Shown piece by piece: positions 1 through 6,253 of a DNA stretch of 12,723 bases. Source of the DNA: Bacteroidota bacterium (lineage in GTDB: Bacteria > Bacteroidota > Bacteroidia > UKL13-3); contig VEQB01000031.1 of NCBI GenBank assembly GCA_018883485.1, positions 1-12,723 on the forward strand, given 5' to 3'. Made by a program: the position numbers and the translations under genes. The notes beneath the pieces are model-generated. The model did no database searches, was not told the DNA's origin, and saw only the letters and a program-made list of their open reading frames with translations. Every line of letters starts with the position of its first letter. Within the stretch, counting starts at the first letter, position 1.

Positions 1-100
1 TCCCTTGGTGTTCTTAAAACTGCAGCAAGCGTTAAAAAATCCTTGGTGGCTTTGTGGTAAAAAAGTTGCCGCTTTGTGTTTAAAAAAAGCTGCAGCTAGC
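1..100. repeat. Degenerate CTTTGTGG-type intergenic repeats
   Basis: Four related short blocks occur here: CCTTGGTG at 3-10 and 41-48, CTTTGTGG at 50-57, and CTTTGTG at 72-78. Three are followed by an A-rich run, and the first and last then lead into a CTGCAGC block (20-26 and 90-96). The segments 4-30 and 72-100 therefore read as two diverged copies of one unit, with a shorter third copy at 50-72. On the minus strand the core reads ACCACAAAGCCACCAAGG. From memory, sequences of this kind recur between genes in many Bacteroidota genomes, but this window cannot confirm copy number. It lies just past the stop of the leftward glycosyltransferase operon. On the minus strand it is also an open frame to the window edge. 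Confidence 0.55.
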
Positions 101-104
101 CTCA

Positions 105-881
105 TTATAAAGCCGCTTTCCCGTTGCTTATCTTACCAGTTTTTTCGGCAAGTGCCAACTTTACACGCTGCCATTTAAATAGTAGATAGTCTTTCTTACT
201 GTACTTTTCTTGCAAGGTTAACTTCTCCTTGTAGGCTTCAATTTTAAAGCGGCTCGATTTACTTTCTTCATGCACCCTATAACTCGCAACATCTCGGTTC
301 AAAAAGAGTAAAATTTTGGTAGAAGCTAAAGCTAAAATTAACTCAAAATCAAAGGCAAACTTAAATTTGGTATCCACAAAAAACTCTCGTGGTAAATAGG
401 CCTTGTTAAAAAAACATGCCGGCTGATATATATTAGGCAACATTCCCTTTTTAACAATCTCAGAAAATTTTACCTGGTTGCCTTTACCTTCTTCTAAAAG
501 ATTTCCATCGGCATCTATGGTTTTGCACTTGCCATAATAAATAGCAAACTCTTGGTTTACTTCGTAGGCATTTATAATTCCTTCTACTGCGTTGGGTTCA
601 AGCAAATCATCCGCATTTAAATACGCAATCAAATGCCCACTGGCCTTTTTAAAACCAATATTTAATGCATCTGCTTGGCCCTTATCTGGAGCACTTTGCC
701 AATACTTTAAACGAGGAGCATATTTTTCAATAATTTCTTTTGAACCATCAGTAGAACCCCCATCAATAATAATATATTCTATGTGCGGGTAAGTTTGGTT
801 AAGCACAGAAAGGATGGCATGTTCTAACCATTTTGCCTGATTAAAAGAGGGCGTTATGATTGAAACTAAAGGTGAACTCAT
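105..881 (-). CDS. Family 2 (GT-A) glycosyltransferase
   Basis: This 258-residue protein is a GT2-type glycosyltransferase that should transfer a sugar from a nucleotide-sugar donor to a surface glycan acceptor at the cytoplasmic face of the inner membrane. The N-terminus has the canonical fold start (VSIITPSFNQ, residues 6-15). IDGGSTDGS follows at 39-47, and the metal-binding DxD-type motif is NADD at 89-92. IYQPACFF (151-158) and the DFE segment (178-180), near where the catalytic base is expected, are typical of the family, as is YRVHEESK at 201-208. There is no membrane segment, so it is a soluble or peripheral enzyme. It is the last gene of a leftward run, 15 bases after the previous glycosyltransferase, with a -7 promoter box in that gap. 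Donor and acceptor cannot be read from the sequence. The start is the ATG directly before the GT-A domain. Confidence 0.9.
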   Translation of the reverse strand: MSSPLVSIITPSFNQAKWLEHAILSVLNQTYPHIEYIIIDGGSTDGSKEIIEKYAPRLKYWQSAPDKGQADALNIGFKKASGHLIAYLNADDLLEPNAVEGIINAYEVNQEFAIYYGKCKTIDADGNLLEEGKGNQVKFSEIVKKGMLPNIYQPACFFNKAYLPREFFVDTKFKFAFDFELILALASTKILLFLNRDVASYRVHEESKSSRFKIEAYKEKLTLQEKYSKKDYLLFKWQRVKLALAEKTGKISNGKAAL

Positions 882-888
882 TGTGCCG

Positions 889-896
889 CAAATATA
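889..896 (-). promoter_or_regulatory. Bacteroidetes -7 box TATATTTG before GT2 gene
   Basis: The minus strand reads TATATTTG, a full match to the Bacteroidetes -7 consensus TAnnTTTG. It sits in the 15-base gap directly after the stop of the upstream glycosyltransferase and leaves seven bases before the ATG at 881. I see no convincing TTG/TTTG at the expected -33 spacing, so this is a half-site call. If active, it gives the last gene of the operon its own transcript with an extremely short leader. Confidence 0.45.
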
Positions 897-1697
897 CTAC
901 AGCAATCCTTTATCCGCTAATTCTTCTAATTTTTTGTACTTAGGGTTAAAACTGGGATGCCAATGGTGTAATAAACCATTGCATTTACTTCTGATAATCA
1001 CTTTTCTATGTTGGTGACATTGCAACCAAAACGCCTCATCTTCTCCTCCCCAATGGGTAAAATTTTGGTCGAGCCCGCCCAAAGCTAAAAATTGCTTTCT
1101 TTTGATAGCTAATAACCCCTTCCCTCCCCATTGCATCCATTCTCCATTGCCTTTCCCATGAATTGGGGGCTTATTTTTATAGAGGTAAAATACAATTGGA
1201 AACCAAATACTATCTAATAAAGTAAACCGATAACATAAATGCAATAAATTGCTAGGTAAAGAAAAATCGGCATCACATACAAAGATTAGCTCATGGCTTG
1301 CCCTTTGTACCGCCTCATTAATGGCTATTGCCCTTGTAAAAGGAGCATCTACCTCTATAAATTTTAAAGCCCCTTTCCAATTTGCGGCTAAAAATAGCTT
1401 TAGGTCGGCACTGTCTAAACTATTAAAATCTGTAATAACCAGTTCAATATCTTGCTGCCTTTCTAGTTTATTCAACGCAGGTAAAAGGTAGTTTCTAATC
1501 ATGGCCGAGCGGTTATAGTTACCTATACAAATGCTCATTTTCTGATCCTTAGGAGCCAACATAAAATAGTAGCGGCAATAAAAAAACAAACCTTTTACAT
1601 CGCTCCACAGCGTATGGTAACCCAACTTACGCTGAGGTGATTTAAATAAATACCATAAGGCAAACTTTATGGGTGCAGGAATAAATTGTTTCATCAT
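897..1697 (-). CDS. GT-A glycosyltransferase with galactosyltransferase-like C-terminal motif
   Basis: A GT-A glycosyltransferase of about 266 residues. An N-terminal extension of about 53 residues, partly hydrophobic or aromatic, precedes the Rossmann-like start (MSICIGNYNRS). Near residues 141-144 lies the DxD motif CDAD. The C-terminal half has GGLD, then HWGGEDEAF around 215-223, then HHWHP. The GG.D...WGGEDE arrangement is the acceptor-binding and catalytic signature of two-domain GT2/GT7-like enzymes such as chondroitin-polymerase-type and beta-1,4-galactosyltransferase-type proteins, so a Gal, GalNAc or GlcNAc transfer is plausible but not proven. I chose the ATG at 1697 because it shares its A with the TGA of the upstream permease (TGATG), the usual translational-coupling form. 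A TTG three bases upstream and a second ATG three bases downstream are alternatives. The role is likely surface polysaccharide assembly with the downstream GT2. Confidence 0.85.
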   Translation of the reverse strand: MMKQFIPAPIKFALWYLFKSPQRKLGYHTLWSDVKGLFFYCRYYFMLAPKDQKMSICIGNYNRSAMIRNYLLPALNKLERQQDIELVITDFNSLDSADLKLFLAANWKGALKFIEVDAPFTRAIAINEAVQRASHELIFVCDADFSLPSNLLHLCYRFTLLDSIWFPIVFYLYKNKPPIHGKGNGEWMQWGGKGLLAIKRKQFLALGGLDQNFTHWGGEDEAFWLQCHQHRKVIIRSKCNGLLHHWHPSFNPKYKKLEELADKGLL

Positions 1698-2935
1698 CAA
1701 TTAAATCTTATCGATTTTACTGGGTTAATTCTTGCCACCAGCCTAACAGGTAAAAACAAAATCAAAAGGCAAATACCAAATGCAAGCAGGTTAATCCAGA
1801 GTAAATCTTGTAACTCTAATTGAATGGGAATTTTATTTAAATAATAAGAATGTGCATCTAATGTAAACAAACCTGTTTGCTTTTGTAGCAAAGCCAATCC
1901 AACTCCAGCAAGGTTGCCTATTAATAAACCTAAGCCTATAATGCGACCTGCCATCCATAAAAAGATAGACGATATTTGTTGGTTTGTTGCGCCCATAGCC
2001 TTCATTATACCCACCATTTGCAAACGTTCTAAGATAAGTATTAACAGGGCAGTAATCATATTTATGGAAGCAACTGCCACCATTAAAGCCAAAATAATAA
2101 CCACGTTTAAATCTAATAAAGAAAGCCAATCGAACAAGGAAGGGTAAATTTCAAAAATAGTACTTAAGCCCATGTTATACGGGGTAAGAGAGGCAACTTC
2201 TTCGCGCATCATTTCTATATTATAGTTTGGTTTGATCCCAATTTCATAGCCAGAAATTTGTGAGGCGTCCCATTGATTAAGTTTTTGAACCAAGCCTATA
2301 TTCGTAAAAGCATAGAGTTTATCTAAATCGCTTAAGCCGGTATCAAAAATACCACAAACCTTCATTTTTCTTACCCGCGGAGGCTCTTGAATAAAATAAA
2401 TGAGCACCTCGCTCCCTAGCTCCAATTGCATAGTTCTAGCAATCTCATTAGAAATTAAAAGTTGCTTAGAGGCATTGCTATCGGCGGCGTTAGGCACAAC
2501 CCCTGCAATTAAATTTTTAGTGAAAAAATCCCATTGGTAAGATTCGTCTACCCCTTTTAAAACAATACCCTCAAAAGCATCTTCTGTTTTTAAAATACCG
2601 GCTTTTATAGCAAAGCGTTGCATAAATTGGATACCTTCTCTTTGCCTTACCAACTGCTCCATTAAACTATCTCGCAAAATGGGGTAACTTTCAAAGCTAT
2701 TGTTTAAATCGAGGTGTGTTACTTGAATTGGGGCATGAAAACCCACAATTTTTTGTCTCACTTCTTGCTGGTAACCCTTAACAATAGCCACGGCAATAAT
2801 CATCACCATTACACTAACGGCTACAGCGCTCAAAGCAAGGTTGATAATGAGTTTTGAAAATCCCCCACCCTTTCCTTTACTTTGAACTGGATTATTGCGC
2901 ATTAAACGCTTGCCTATATAATTACCTAGATTCAT
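1697..2935 (-). CDS. ABC transporter permease, FtsX/LolC-LolE type
   Basis: An inner-membrane permease of 412 residues with the four-helix MacB/FtsX/LolE topology. From the ATG at 2935 there is a short cytoplasmic amphipathic start (MNLGNYIGKRL), TM1 near 30-53, a periplasmic domain of about 220 residues, then TM2 near 275-303, TM3 near 325-350 and TM4 near 378-398. The coupling-helix motif MVGIMKAMGATNQQI follows TM2, and the C-terminus is the family's P.R.ARINPVKSIRF. Known relatives extract lipoproteins from the inner membrane (LolCE) using the LolD ATPase, which is not encoded here. An in-frame TTG at 2950 would add five residues, but the ATG at 2935 gives the family-typical N-terminus. 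A TATATTTG box lies 12 bases upstream, so I reject the longer form. It heads the leftward operon and is coupled to the next gene by TGATG. A lipoprotein-export role is inferred from the family. Confidence 0.85.
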   Translation of the reverse strand: MNLGNYIGKRLMRNNPVQSKGKGGGFSKLIINLALSAVAVSVMVMIIAVAIVKGYQQEVRQKIVGFHAPIQVTHLDLNNSFESYPILRDSLMEQLVRQREGIQFMQRFAIKAGILKTEDAFEGIVLKGVDESYQWDFFTKNLIAGVVPNAADSNASKQLLISNEIARTMQLELGSEVLIYFIQEPPRVRKMKVCGIFDTGLSDLDKLYAFTNIGLVQKLNQWDASQISGYEIGIKPNYNIEMMREEVASLTPYNMGLSTIFEIYPSLFDWLSLLDLNVVIILALMVAVASINMITALLILILERLQMVGIMKAMGATNQQISSIFLWMAGRIIGLGLLIGNLAGVGLALLQKQTGLFTLDAHSYYLNKIPIQLELQDLLWINLLAFGICLLILFLPVRLVARINPVKSIRFN

Positions 2936-4112
2936 GAAAATAATGGCCAAATATACGTTCCTCTATCTTTTTTTTCAGCTTTGCTTTTTTATTGGCTTGG
3001 GTCAAACCTGCGGAGCCGACCAATCCAACCTGTATTTACCAATGCTTAAAGGCAAACGCGTAGGCCTTGTGGTGAACCAAACCGCCCAAGTTGGGAAAGT
3101 GCATTTGGTAGATTTTCTTAAAAGTAAACAAGTTACCATCACAGGCATATTTGCTCCAGAACATGGTTTTAGAGGCGACCATAGCGCGGGAGAAAAAGTT
3201 AAAACCAATGTAGACCCTAAAACAGGAATAACCATTTATTCATTGTACGGCAACCAAAAGAAACCTAGCAAAGAAGTGTTGGCCAAAATGGATGTGCTCA
3301 TTTTTGACATACAAGATGTGGGCGCCCGCTTTTATACTTATATCTCCACCTTGCACTACGTAATGGAAGCCTGTGCAGAAAACAATAAAACCTTAATTAT
3401 TTTAGATAGGCCCAACCCAAATGGGCATTTTATAGATGGCCCTATTTTAGATACCGCCTTTAAATCCTTTGTAGGTATGCACCCTGTGCCTGTTGTGCAT
3501 GGCTGCACCATTGCAGAATATGCCTACATGATTAATGGAGAAGGATGGCTAAAAAACAAAGTGCAATGCAAGCTAGAAGTTATTAAAATAAAAAACTATA
3601 AACATTGGGATGCTTACCAATTACCTGTTCGTCCTTCGCCAAACCTCCCCAATATGAGCAGTGTTTACCTTTACCCTAGCCTATGTTTTTTTGAAGGAAC
3701 AAATTATAGCATTGGAAGAGGCACACCATTTCCTTTTCAGTTTGTGGGCAAACCCAATTGCAGCATAGGCAACGATAGCCTTACACCCGTTCATTTACCT
3801 GGAATTGCAGACCACCCGCCACATGAAGGTAAATTATGCATTGGCTTTAACCTAACTGAATATGGCAAACATGTGGCATTTCATAGCAAACAAATTAATT
3901 TATTTTGGTTGCTAGATTTGTATAAAAATGATGCCGATAAAGCAAATTTCTTTACTCCCTTTTTTGATAAATTGGCTGGCACAGACCAACTAAGAAAGCA
4001 AATTATTGCAGGCAAAAGCGAGGCAGACATAAGAGCTACCTGGCAAGAAGGGTTGGATCAATACAGAAAAAAGAGAATGCGGTATTTAATGTATGCCGAT
4101 AAAACAAAATAG
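2934..4112 (+). CDS. namZ: Secreted exo-beta-N-acetylmuramidase, NamZ family (DUF1343, GH171)
   Basis: A 392-residue exported protein of the DUF1343/YbbC family. Characterised members (Bacillus subtilis and Tannerella forsythia NamZ) release N-acetylmuramic acid from the non-reducing ends of peptidoglycan fragments. A signal peptide covers about residues 5-24 (YTFLYLFFQLCFFIGLG). There is no clean lipobox at the nearby Cys26. Family motifs appear in order: GLVVNQTA (44-51), FAPEHGFRG (73-81, with a conserved Glu thought to be catalytic), DIQDVGARFYTY (125-136), DRPNPN (158-163), PVVHGCTIAEYA (186-197), RPSPNLP (233-239) and FEGTNYSIGRGTPFPF (253-268). The length is normal for the family. The start at 2934 shares CATG with the divergent permease start; ATG 2943 (MAKYTF...) is equally plausible and would free a 7-base gap. 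No murQ, nagZ or muropeptide transporter lies nearby. Likely role: periplasmic cell-wall recycling or scavenging. Confidence 0.88.
   Translation: MKIMAKYTFLYLFFQLCFFIGLGQTCGADQSNLYLPMLKGKRVGLVVNQTAQVGKVHLVDFLKSKQVTITGIFAPEHGFRGDHSAGEKVKTNVDPKTGITIYSLYGNQKKPSKEVLAKMDVLIFDIQDVGARFYTYISTLHYVMEACAENNKTLIILDRPNPNGHFIDGPILDTAFKSFVGMHPVPVVHGCTIAEYAYMINGEGWLKNKVQCKLEVIKIKNYKHWDAYQLPVRPSPNLPNMSSVYLYPSLCFFEGTNYSIGRGTPFPFQFVGKPNCSIGNDSLTPVHLPGIADHPPHEGKLCIGFNLTEYGKHVAFHSKQINLFWLLDLYKNDADKANFFTPFFDKLAGTDQLRKQIIAGKSEADIRATWQEGLDQYRKKRMRYLMYADKTK
2948..2955 (-). promoter_or_regulatory. -7 box TATATTTG for the leftward permease operon, inside the NamZ gene
   Basis: The minus strand carries a perfect TAnnTTTG 12 bases upstream of the permease ATG. 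It lies inside codons 5-8 of the divergent NamZ-family gene (its signal peptide). No clear TTTG is seen 19-21 bases further upstream, so only the -7 half is supported by sequence. The long AT-rich run at 2969-2990 lies where an upstream element could be. Confidence 0.5.
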
Positions 4113-4862
4113 CTAATCTAATTGCTCGCCTAAGAGGTGTAATACTTTTTCCAAATCGGCAGGGGTATCTATGCAATGGCTTTCGTATGCGGTTTGAACC
4201 AACTTAACTTTAAAGCCATGTTCCAACCAGCGTAATTGCTCTAAACTCTCTGCCAATTCTAGCGCAGAAGGCTTAAGTTTTGTAATGGCTGCTAAAATAT
4301 CTGTGCGGTAAGCATACAACCCTACATGGCGGTAATAGTTATGGTTTAGGTGCCACTGGCTCTGCTCTATACCTTTTAAAAAAGGAATTACCATACGACT
4401 AAAATACAAGGCCTCTTGCTCTTGGTTCAACACAATTTTTACCTCACCCGTATCAAACAATGTCTCCTCGCTATTCACCTTAATCATCTGTGTAATTAAT
4501 TCCGCCTTTCCGTCACAAGCGCTGGCTAACTCATCAATTTGCTGTGGTGCTAAAAATGGCTCATCGCCCTGTATATTGATAAGGTAATCATAAGACTCCT
4601 CCATTTGCATAAGGGCTTCATAACAGCGGTCGGTGCCACTAGGATGTTCTGCCTTAGTAAAAACGCAATGGCCGCCAAATTGTGCCACATGATGAGCAAT
4701 GCGTTCATCATCTGTAGCTACAATTACTTTACTTAAGGCACCAGATTGCATAGCACGTTCATATACTCTTTGCACCATAGATTTACCTTGAATAGAAATC
4801 AAGGGCTTTCCTGGATACCGGGTACTAGCATATCTAGAAGGAATTACACCTAAAATTTTCAT
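4113..4862 (-). CDS. kdsB: 3-deoxy-manno-octulosonate cytidylyltransferase (CMP-Kdo synthetase)
   Basis: KdsB activates Kdo with CTP to give CMP-Kdo, the donor used to put Kdo on lipid A in the LPS inner core. It is a cytoplasmic enzyme. The 249-residue length is normal. The nucleotide-binding start is IPSRYASTRYPGKPL (7-21). VATDDERI follows at 48-55, AEHPSGTDR at 71-79, INIQGDEPF with the metal-binding Asp at 95-103, ALYFSR at 151-156, HVGLYAYR at 179-186, ESLEQLRWLEHG at 205-216 and IDTPADLEKV at 231-240, all family signatures. The gene is convergent with the NamZ gene with no bases between the two stop codons. It is divergent from the T9SS plug gene across a 107-base spacer that holds a 30-base inverted repeat. 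No obvious TAnnTTTG precedes its ATG. Its presence implies a Gram-negative cell with Kdo-containing LPS. Confidence 0.97.
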   Translation of the reverse strand: MKILGVIPSRYASTRYPGKPLISIQGKSMVQRVYERAMQSGALSKVIVATDDERIAHHVAQFGGHCVFTKAEHPSGTDRCYEALMQMEESYDYLINIQGDEPFLAPQQIDELASACDGKAELITQMIKVNSEETLFDTGEVKIVLNQEQEALYFSRMVIPFLKGIEQSQWHLNHNYYRHVGLYAYRTDILAAITKLKPSALELAESLEQLRWLEHGFKVKLVQTAYESHCIDTPADLEKVLHLLGEQLD

Positions 4863-4880
4863 ATTTATTATAATAATAAC

Positions 4881-4910
4881 GTTGGCAATTTAAAGCTTTA
4901 AGTGGCCAAC
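4881..4910. promoter_or_regulatory. 30-base inverted repeat in the kdsB / T9SS plug divergent spacer
   Basis: GTTGGC (4881-4886) is mirrored exactly by GCCAAC (4905-4910), and the centre is a perfect ten-base palindrome TAAAGCTTTA (4891-4900). In the four-base connectors, two positions pair, one is a G-T pair and one is mismatched, so 13 of 15 positions are perfectly symmetric. There is essentially no loop and no T-run, which fits a dimeric repressor or activator operator better than a terminator. It ends 18 bases upstream of the kdsB ATG and 59 bases upstream of the plug gene ATG, so it could control kdsB, or both genes. Binding protein unknown. Confidence 0.45.
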
Positions 4911-4957
4911 ACAAAGAAACGATTTTAGCTAATAGGAATAAGTTAACCCTTTTTTCG

Positions 4958-4965
4958 TAATCTTG
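4958..4965 (+). promoter_or_regulatory. Possible -7 box TAATCTTG for the T9SS plug gene
   Basis: TAATCTTG matches TAnnTTTG at five of the six fixed positions and lies only four bases before the ATG at 4970. If used, the message would be close to leaderless. No TTG was found at the proper -33 distance, so the call is tentative. Confidence 0.3.
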
Positions 4966-4969
4966 TGCC

Positions 4970-6229
4970 ATGCTGCAATCAAGGTTATTATTTATTCTCC
5001 TATTTTGGGTAGGTGCAAGCCAAGCCAGTATGGTTTGGGAAAATAAAATTTACGACCTTAGCGTTCAGTCTGTGGTTTTTGGCAGAATTGGTACTGATGA
5101 TAGGTACCCGGTAATAAACCTTAATAGTCAGGAGGTTTTGCGCCTTAGCTTTGATATGTTAGCCAACCAAAATGAAAACCTGCAATACACTTTTATTCAT
5201 TGCGATGCCAATTGGCAACCCACCAAACTTAATCAGAACGAATACCTTAATGGAATGAGTTTTGATAATATAACCGACTTTCGGTTTTCTACAAATACCT
5301 ATGTTAAATATGTGCATTACAATATTTTTATTCCCAATGAAAATATGAAACCTAGGGTGGCAGGTAATTATATTGTAAAAGTATTTCGCAATTTTGATGA
5401 AGAAGACCTCCTCCTAACCCGCCGAATGATGGTGCTAAATACCAGCACTACTATTGAAGGCAAAGCTAGGCCAGCTTCCTTGGCAGAATACCGCTATACC
5501 AAACAAGAAGTGCAATTTAATGTGAGTATTAACCCTTCGCAAATAATTAACCCCTTGCAAGATGTTAAAATTGTATTGATGCAAAATGCACGTTGGGACA
5601 ATGCCATTACAGGCTTAAAGCCCCAATTTCTTACCAATAATAAATTAGAGTACAATTACTTAGACCAAACCTTATTTAATGGAGGCAATGAGTTTCGCTG
5701 GTTCGACATAAGAAATCTAAGGCAGTTTAGTCCGAATGTAAAAAGTAAACGCACAGACACTGTGGTGCACGCCTTACTAAATATGGAGGAAAGCAGAGGT
5801 GCCACCCAGTATTTTACGTATTTAGATTTTAATGGAAGAAGAATTATAGAAAACAAAGAAGGCAATAACAGTGATATAGATGGCGATTATGCCTATGTTA
5901 CATTTCAACTTTCGGCAGTAATGGGCGTGCCCTCTAGCGCAGAAATTTATATAATTGGAGAGTTTACAGATTGGCGCTTGATGCCACAATACAAAATGTA
6001 TTTTAACCGCAACCGCCAGCGCTACGAGTTAGACGTACCGCTTAAACAAGGTAGATATGAGTATTGTTACGCCATAAAAAATGAAAAAGGGCAGCCCGAT
6101 GAAACCAGCCTAGAAGGTAACCATTTCCAAACAGAAAATGAGTACTGTGTTTTGGTTTATACCAGAAATCTTATTCTTAATTACGACGAACTCATAGGCA
6201 TAAAGCGATTTAGCACCACAAATCCATGA
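4970..6229 (+). CDS. Type IX secretion system plug-family protein (DUF5103)
   Basis: A 419-residue exported protein of the DUF5103 family. The plug protein seen bound to the SprA translocon in Flavobacterium johnsoniae belongs to this family and closes the periplasmic end of the pore when it is not engaged with PorV. A signal peptide spans about residues 1-19 (LLFILLFWVGASQA). The diagnostic N-terminal block includes YTFIHCDANWQPTKLNQNEYL (73-93), then ITDFRF, YVHYNIFIPNENMKPRVAGNY and IVKVF up to 139. The C-terminal part (about 310-375) looks like an Ig-like/E-set domain with IYIIGEFTDWR, a periodic Tyr pattern and LKQGRYEYCYA. Length fits the family. It stands alone between the kdsB spacer and gatB; no other T9SS gene is nearby, which is normal because T9SS genes are scattered. 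The ATG at 4970 is the only one before the signal peptide. Confidence 0.85.
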   Translation: MLQSRLLFILLFWVGASQASMVWENKIYDLSVQSVVFGRIGTDDRYPVINLNSQEVLRLSFDMLANQNENLQYTFIHCDANWQPTKLNQNEYLNGMSFDNITDFRFSTNTYVKYVHYNIFIPNENMKPRVAGNYIVKVFRNFDEEDLLLTRRMMVLNTSTTIEGKARPASLAEYRYTKQEVQFNVSINPSQIINPLQDVKIVLMQNARWDNAITGLKPQFLTNNKLEYNYLDQTLFNGGNEFRWFDIRNLRQFSPNVKSKRTDTVVHALLNMEESRGATQYFTYLDFNGRRIIENKEGNNSDIDGDYAYVTFQLSAVMGVPSSAEIYIIGEFTDWRLMPQYKMYFNRNRQRYELDVPLKQGRYEYCYAIKNEKGQPDETSLEGNHFQTENEYCVLVYTRNLILNYDELIGIKRFSTTNP

Positions 6230-6236
6230 TTTTATT

Positions 6237-6244
6237 TATCTTCG
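6237..6244 (+). promoter_or_regulatory. -7 box TATCTTCG before gatB
   Basis: TATCTTCG fits the TAnnTTyG form of the Bacteroidetes -7 element. It starts eight bases after the plug gene stop and leaves nine bases to the gatB ATG, with no Shine-Dalgarno sequence between. No good -33 element is visible. Confidence 0.4.
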
Positions 6245-6253
6245 CCACCTTGT

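Noticed and set aside
1698..1700. TTG as an alternative start for the second glycosyltransferase
   Set aside because: It precedes two consecutive ATG codons by three bases. ATG 1697 forms the standard TGATG coupling with the permease stop.
1833..2147. Open frames on both strands within the permease gene
   Set aside because: They coincide with the conserved membrane and coupling-helix region of the permease and have no independent start context.
2936..2950. Five-codon N-terminal extension of the permease starting at a TTG (2950)
   Set aside because: The TTG lies inside the TATATTTG -7 box, so it would not be transcribed from that promoter. The ATG at 2935 gives the normal family N-terminus.
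4863..4880. TTATTATAATAATAAT run as a simple repeat or microsatellite before kdsB
   Set aside because: It is short, imperfect and expected in an AT-rich leader.
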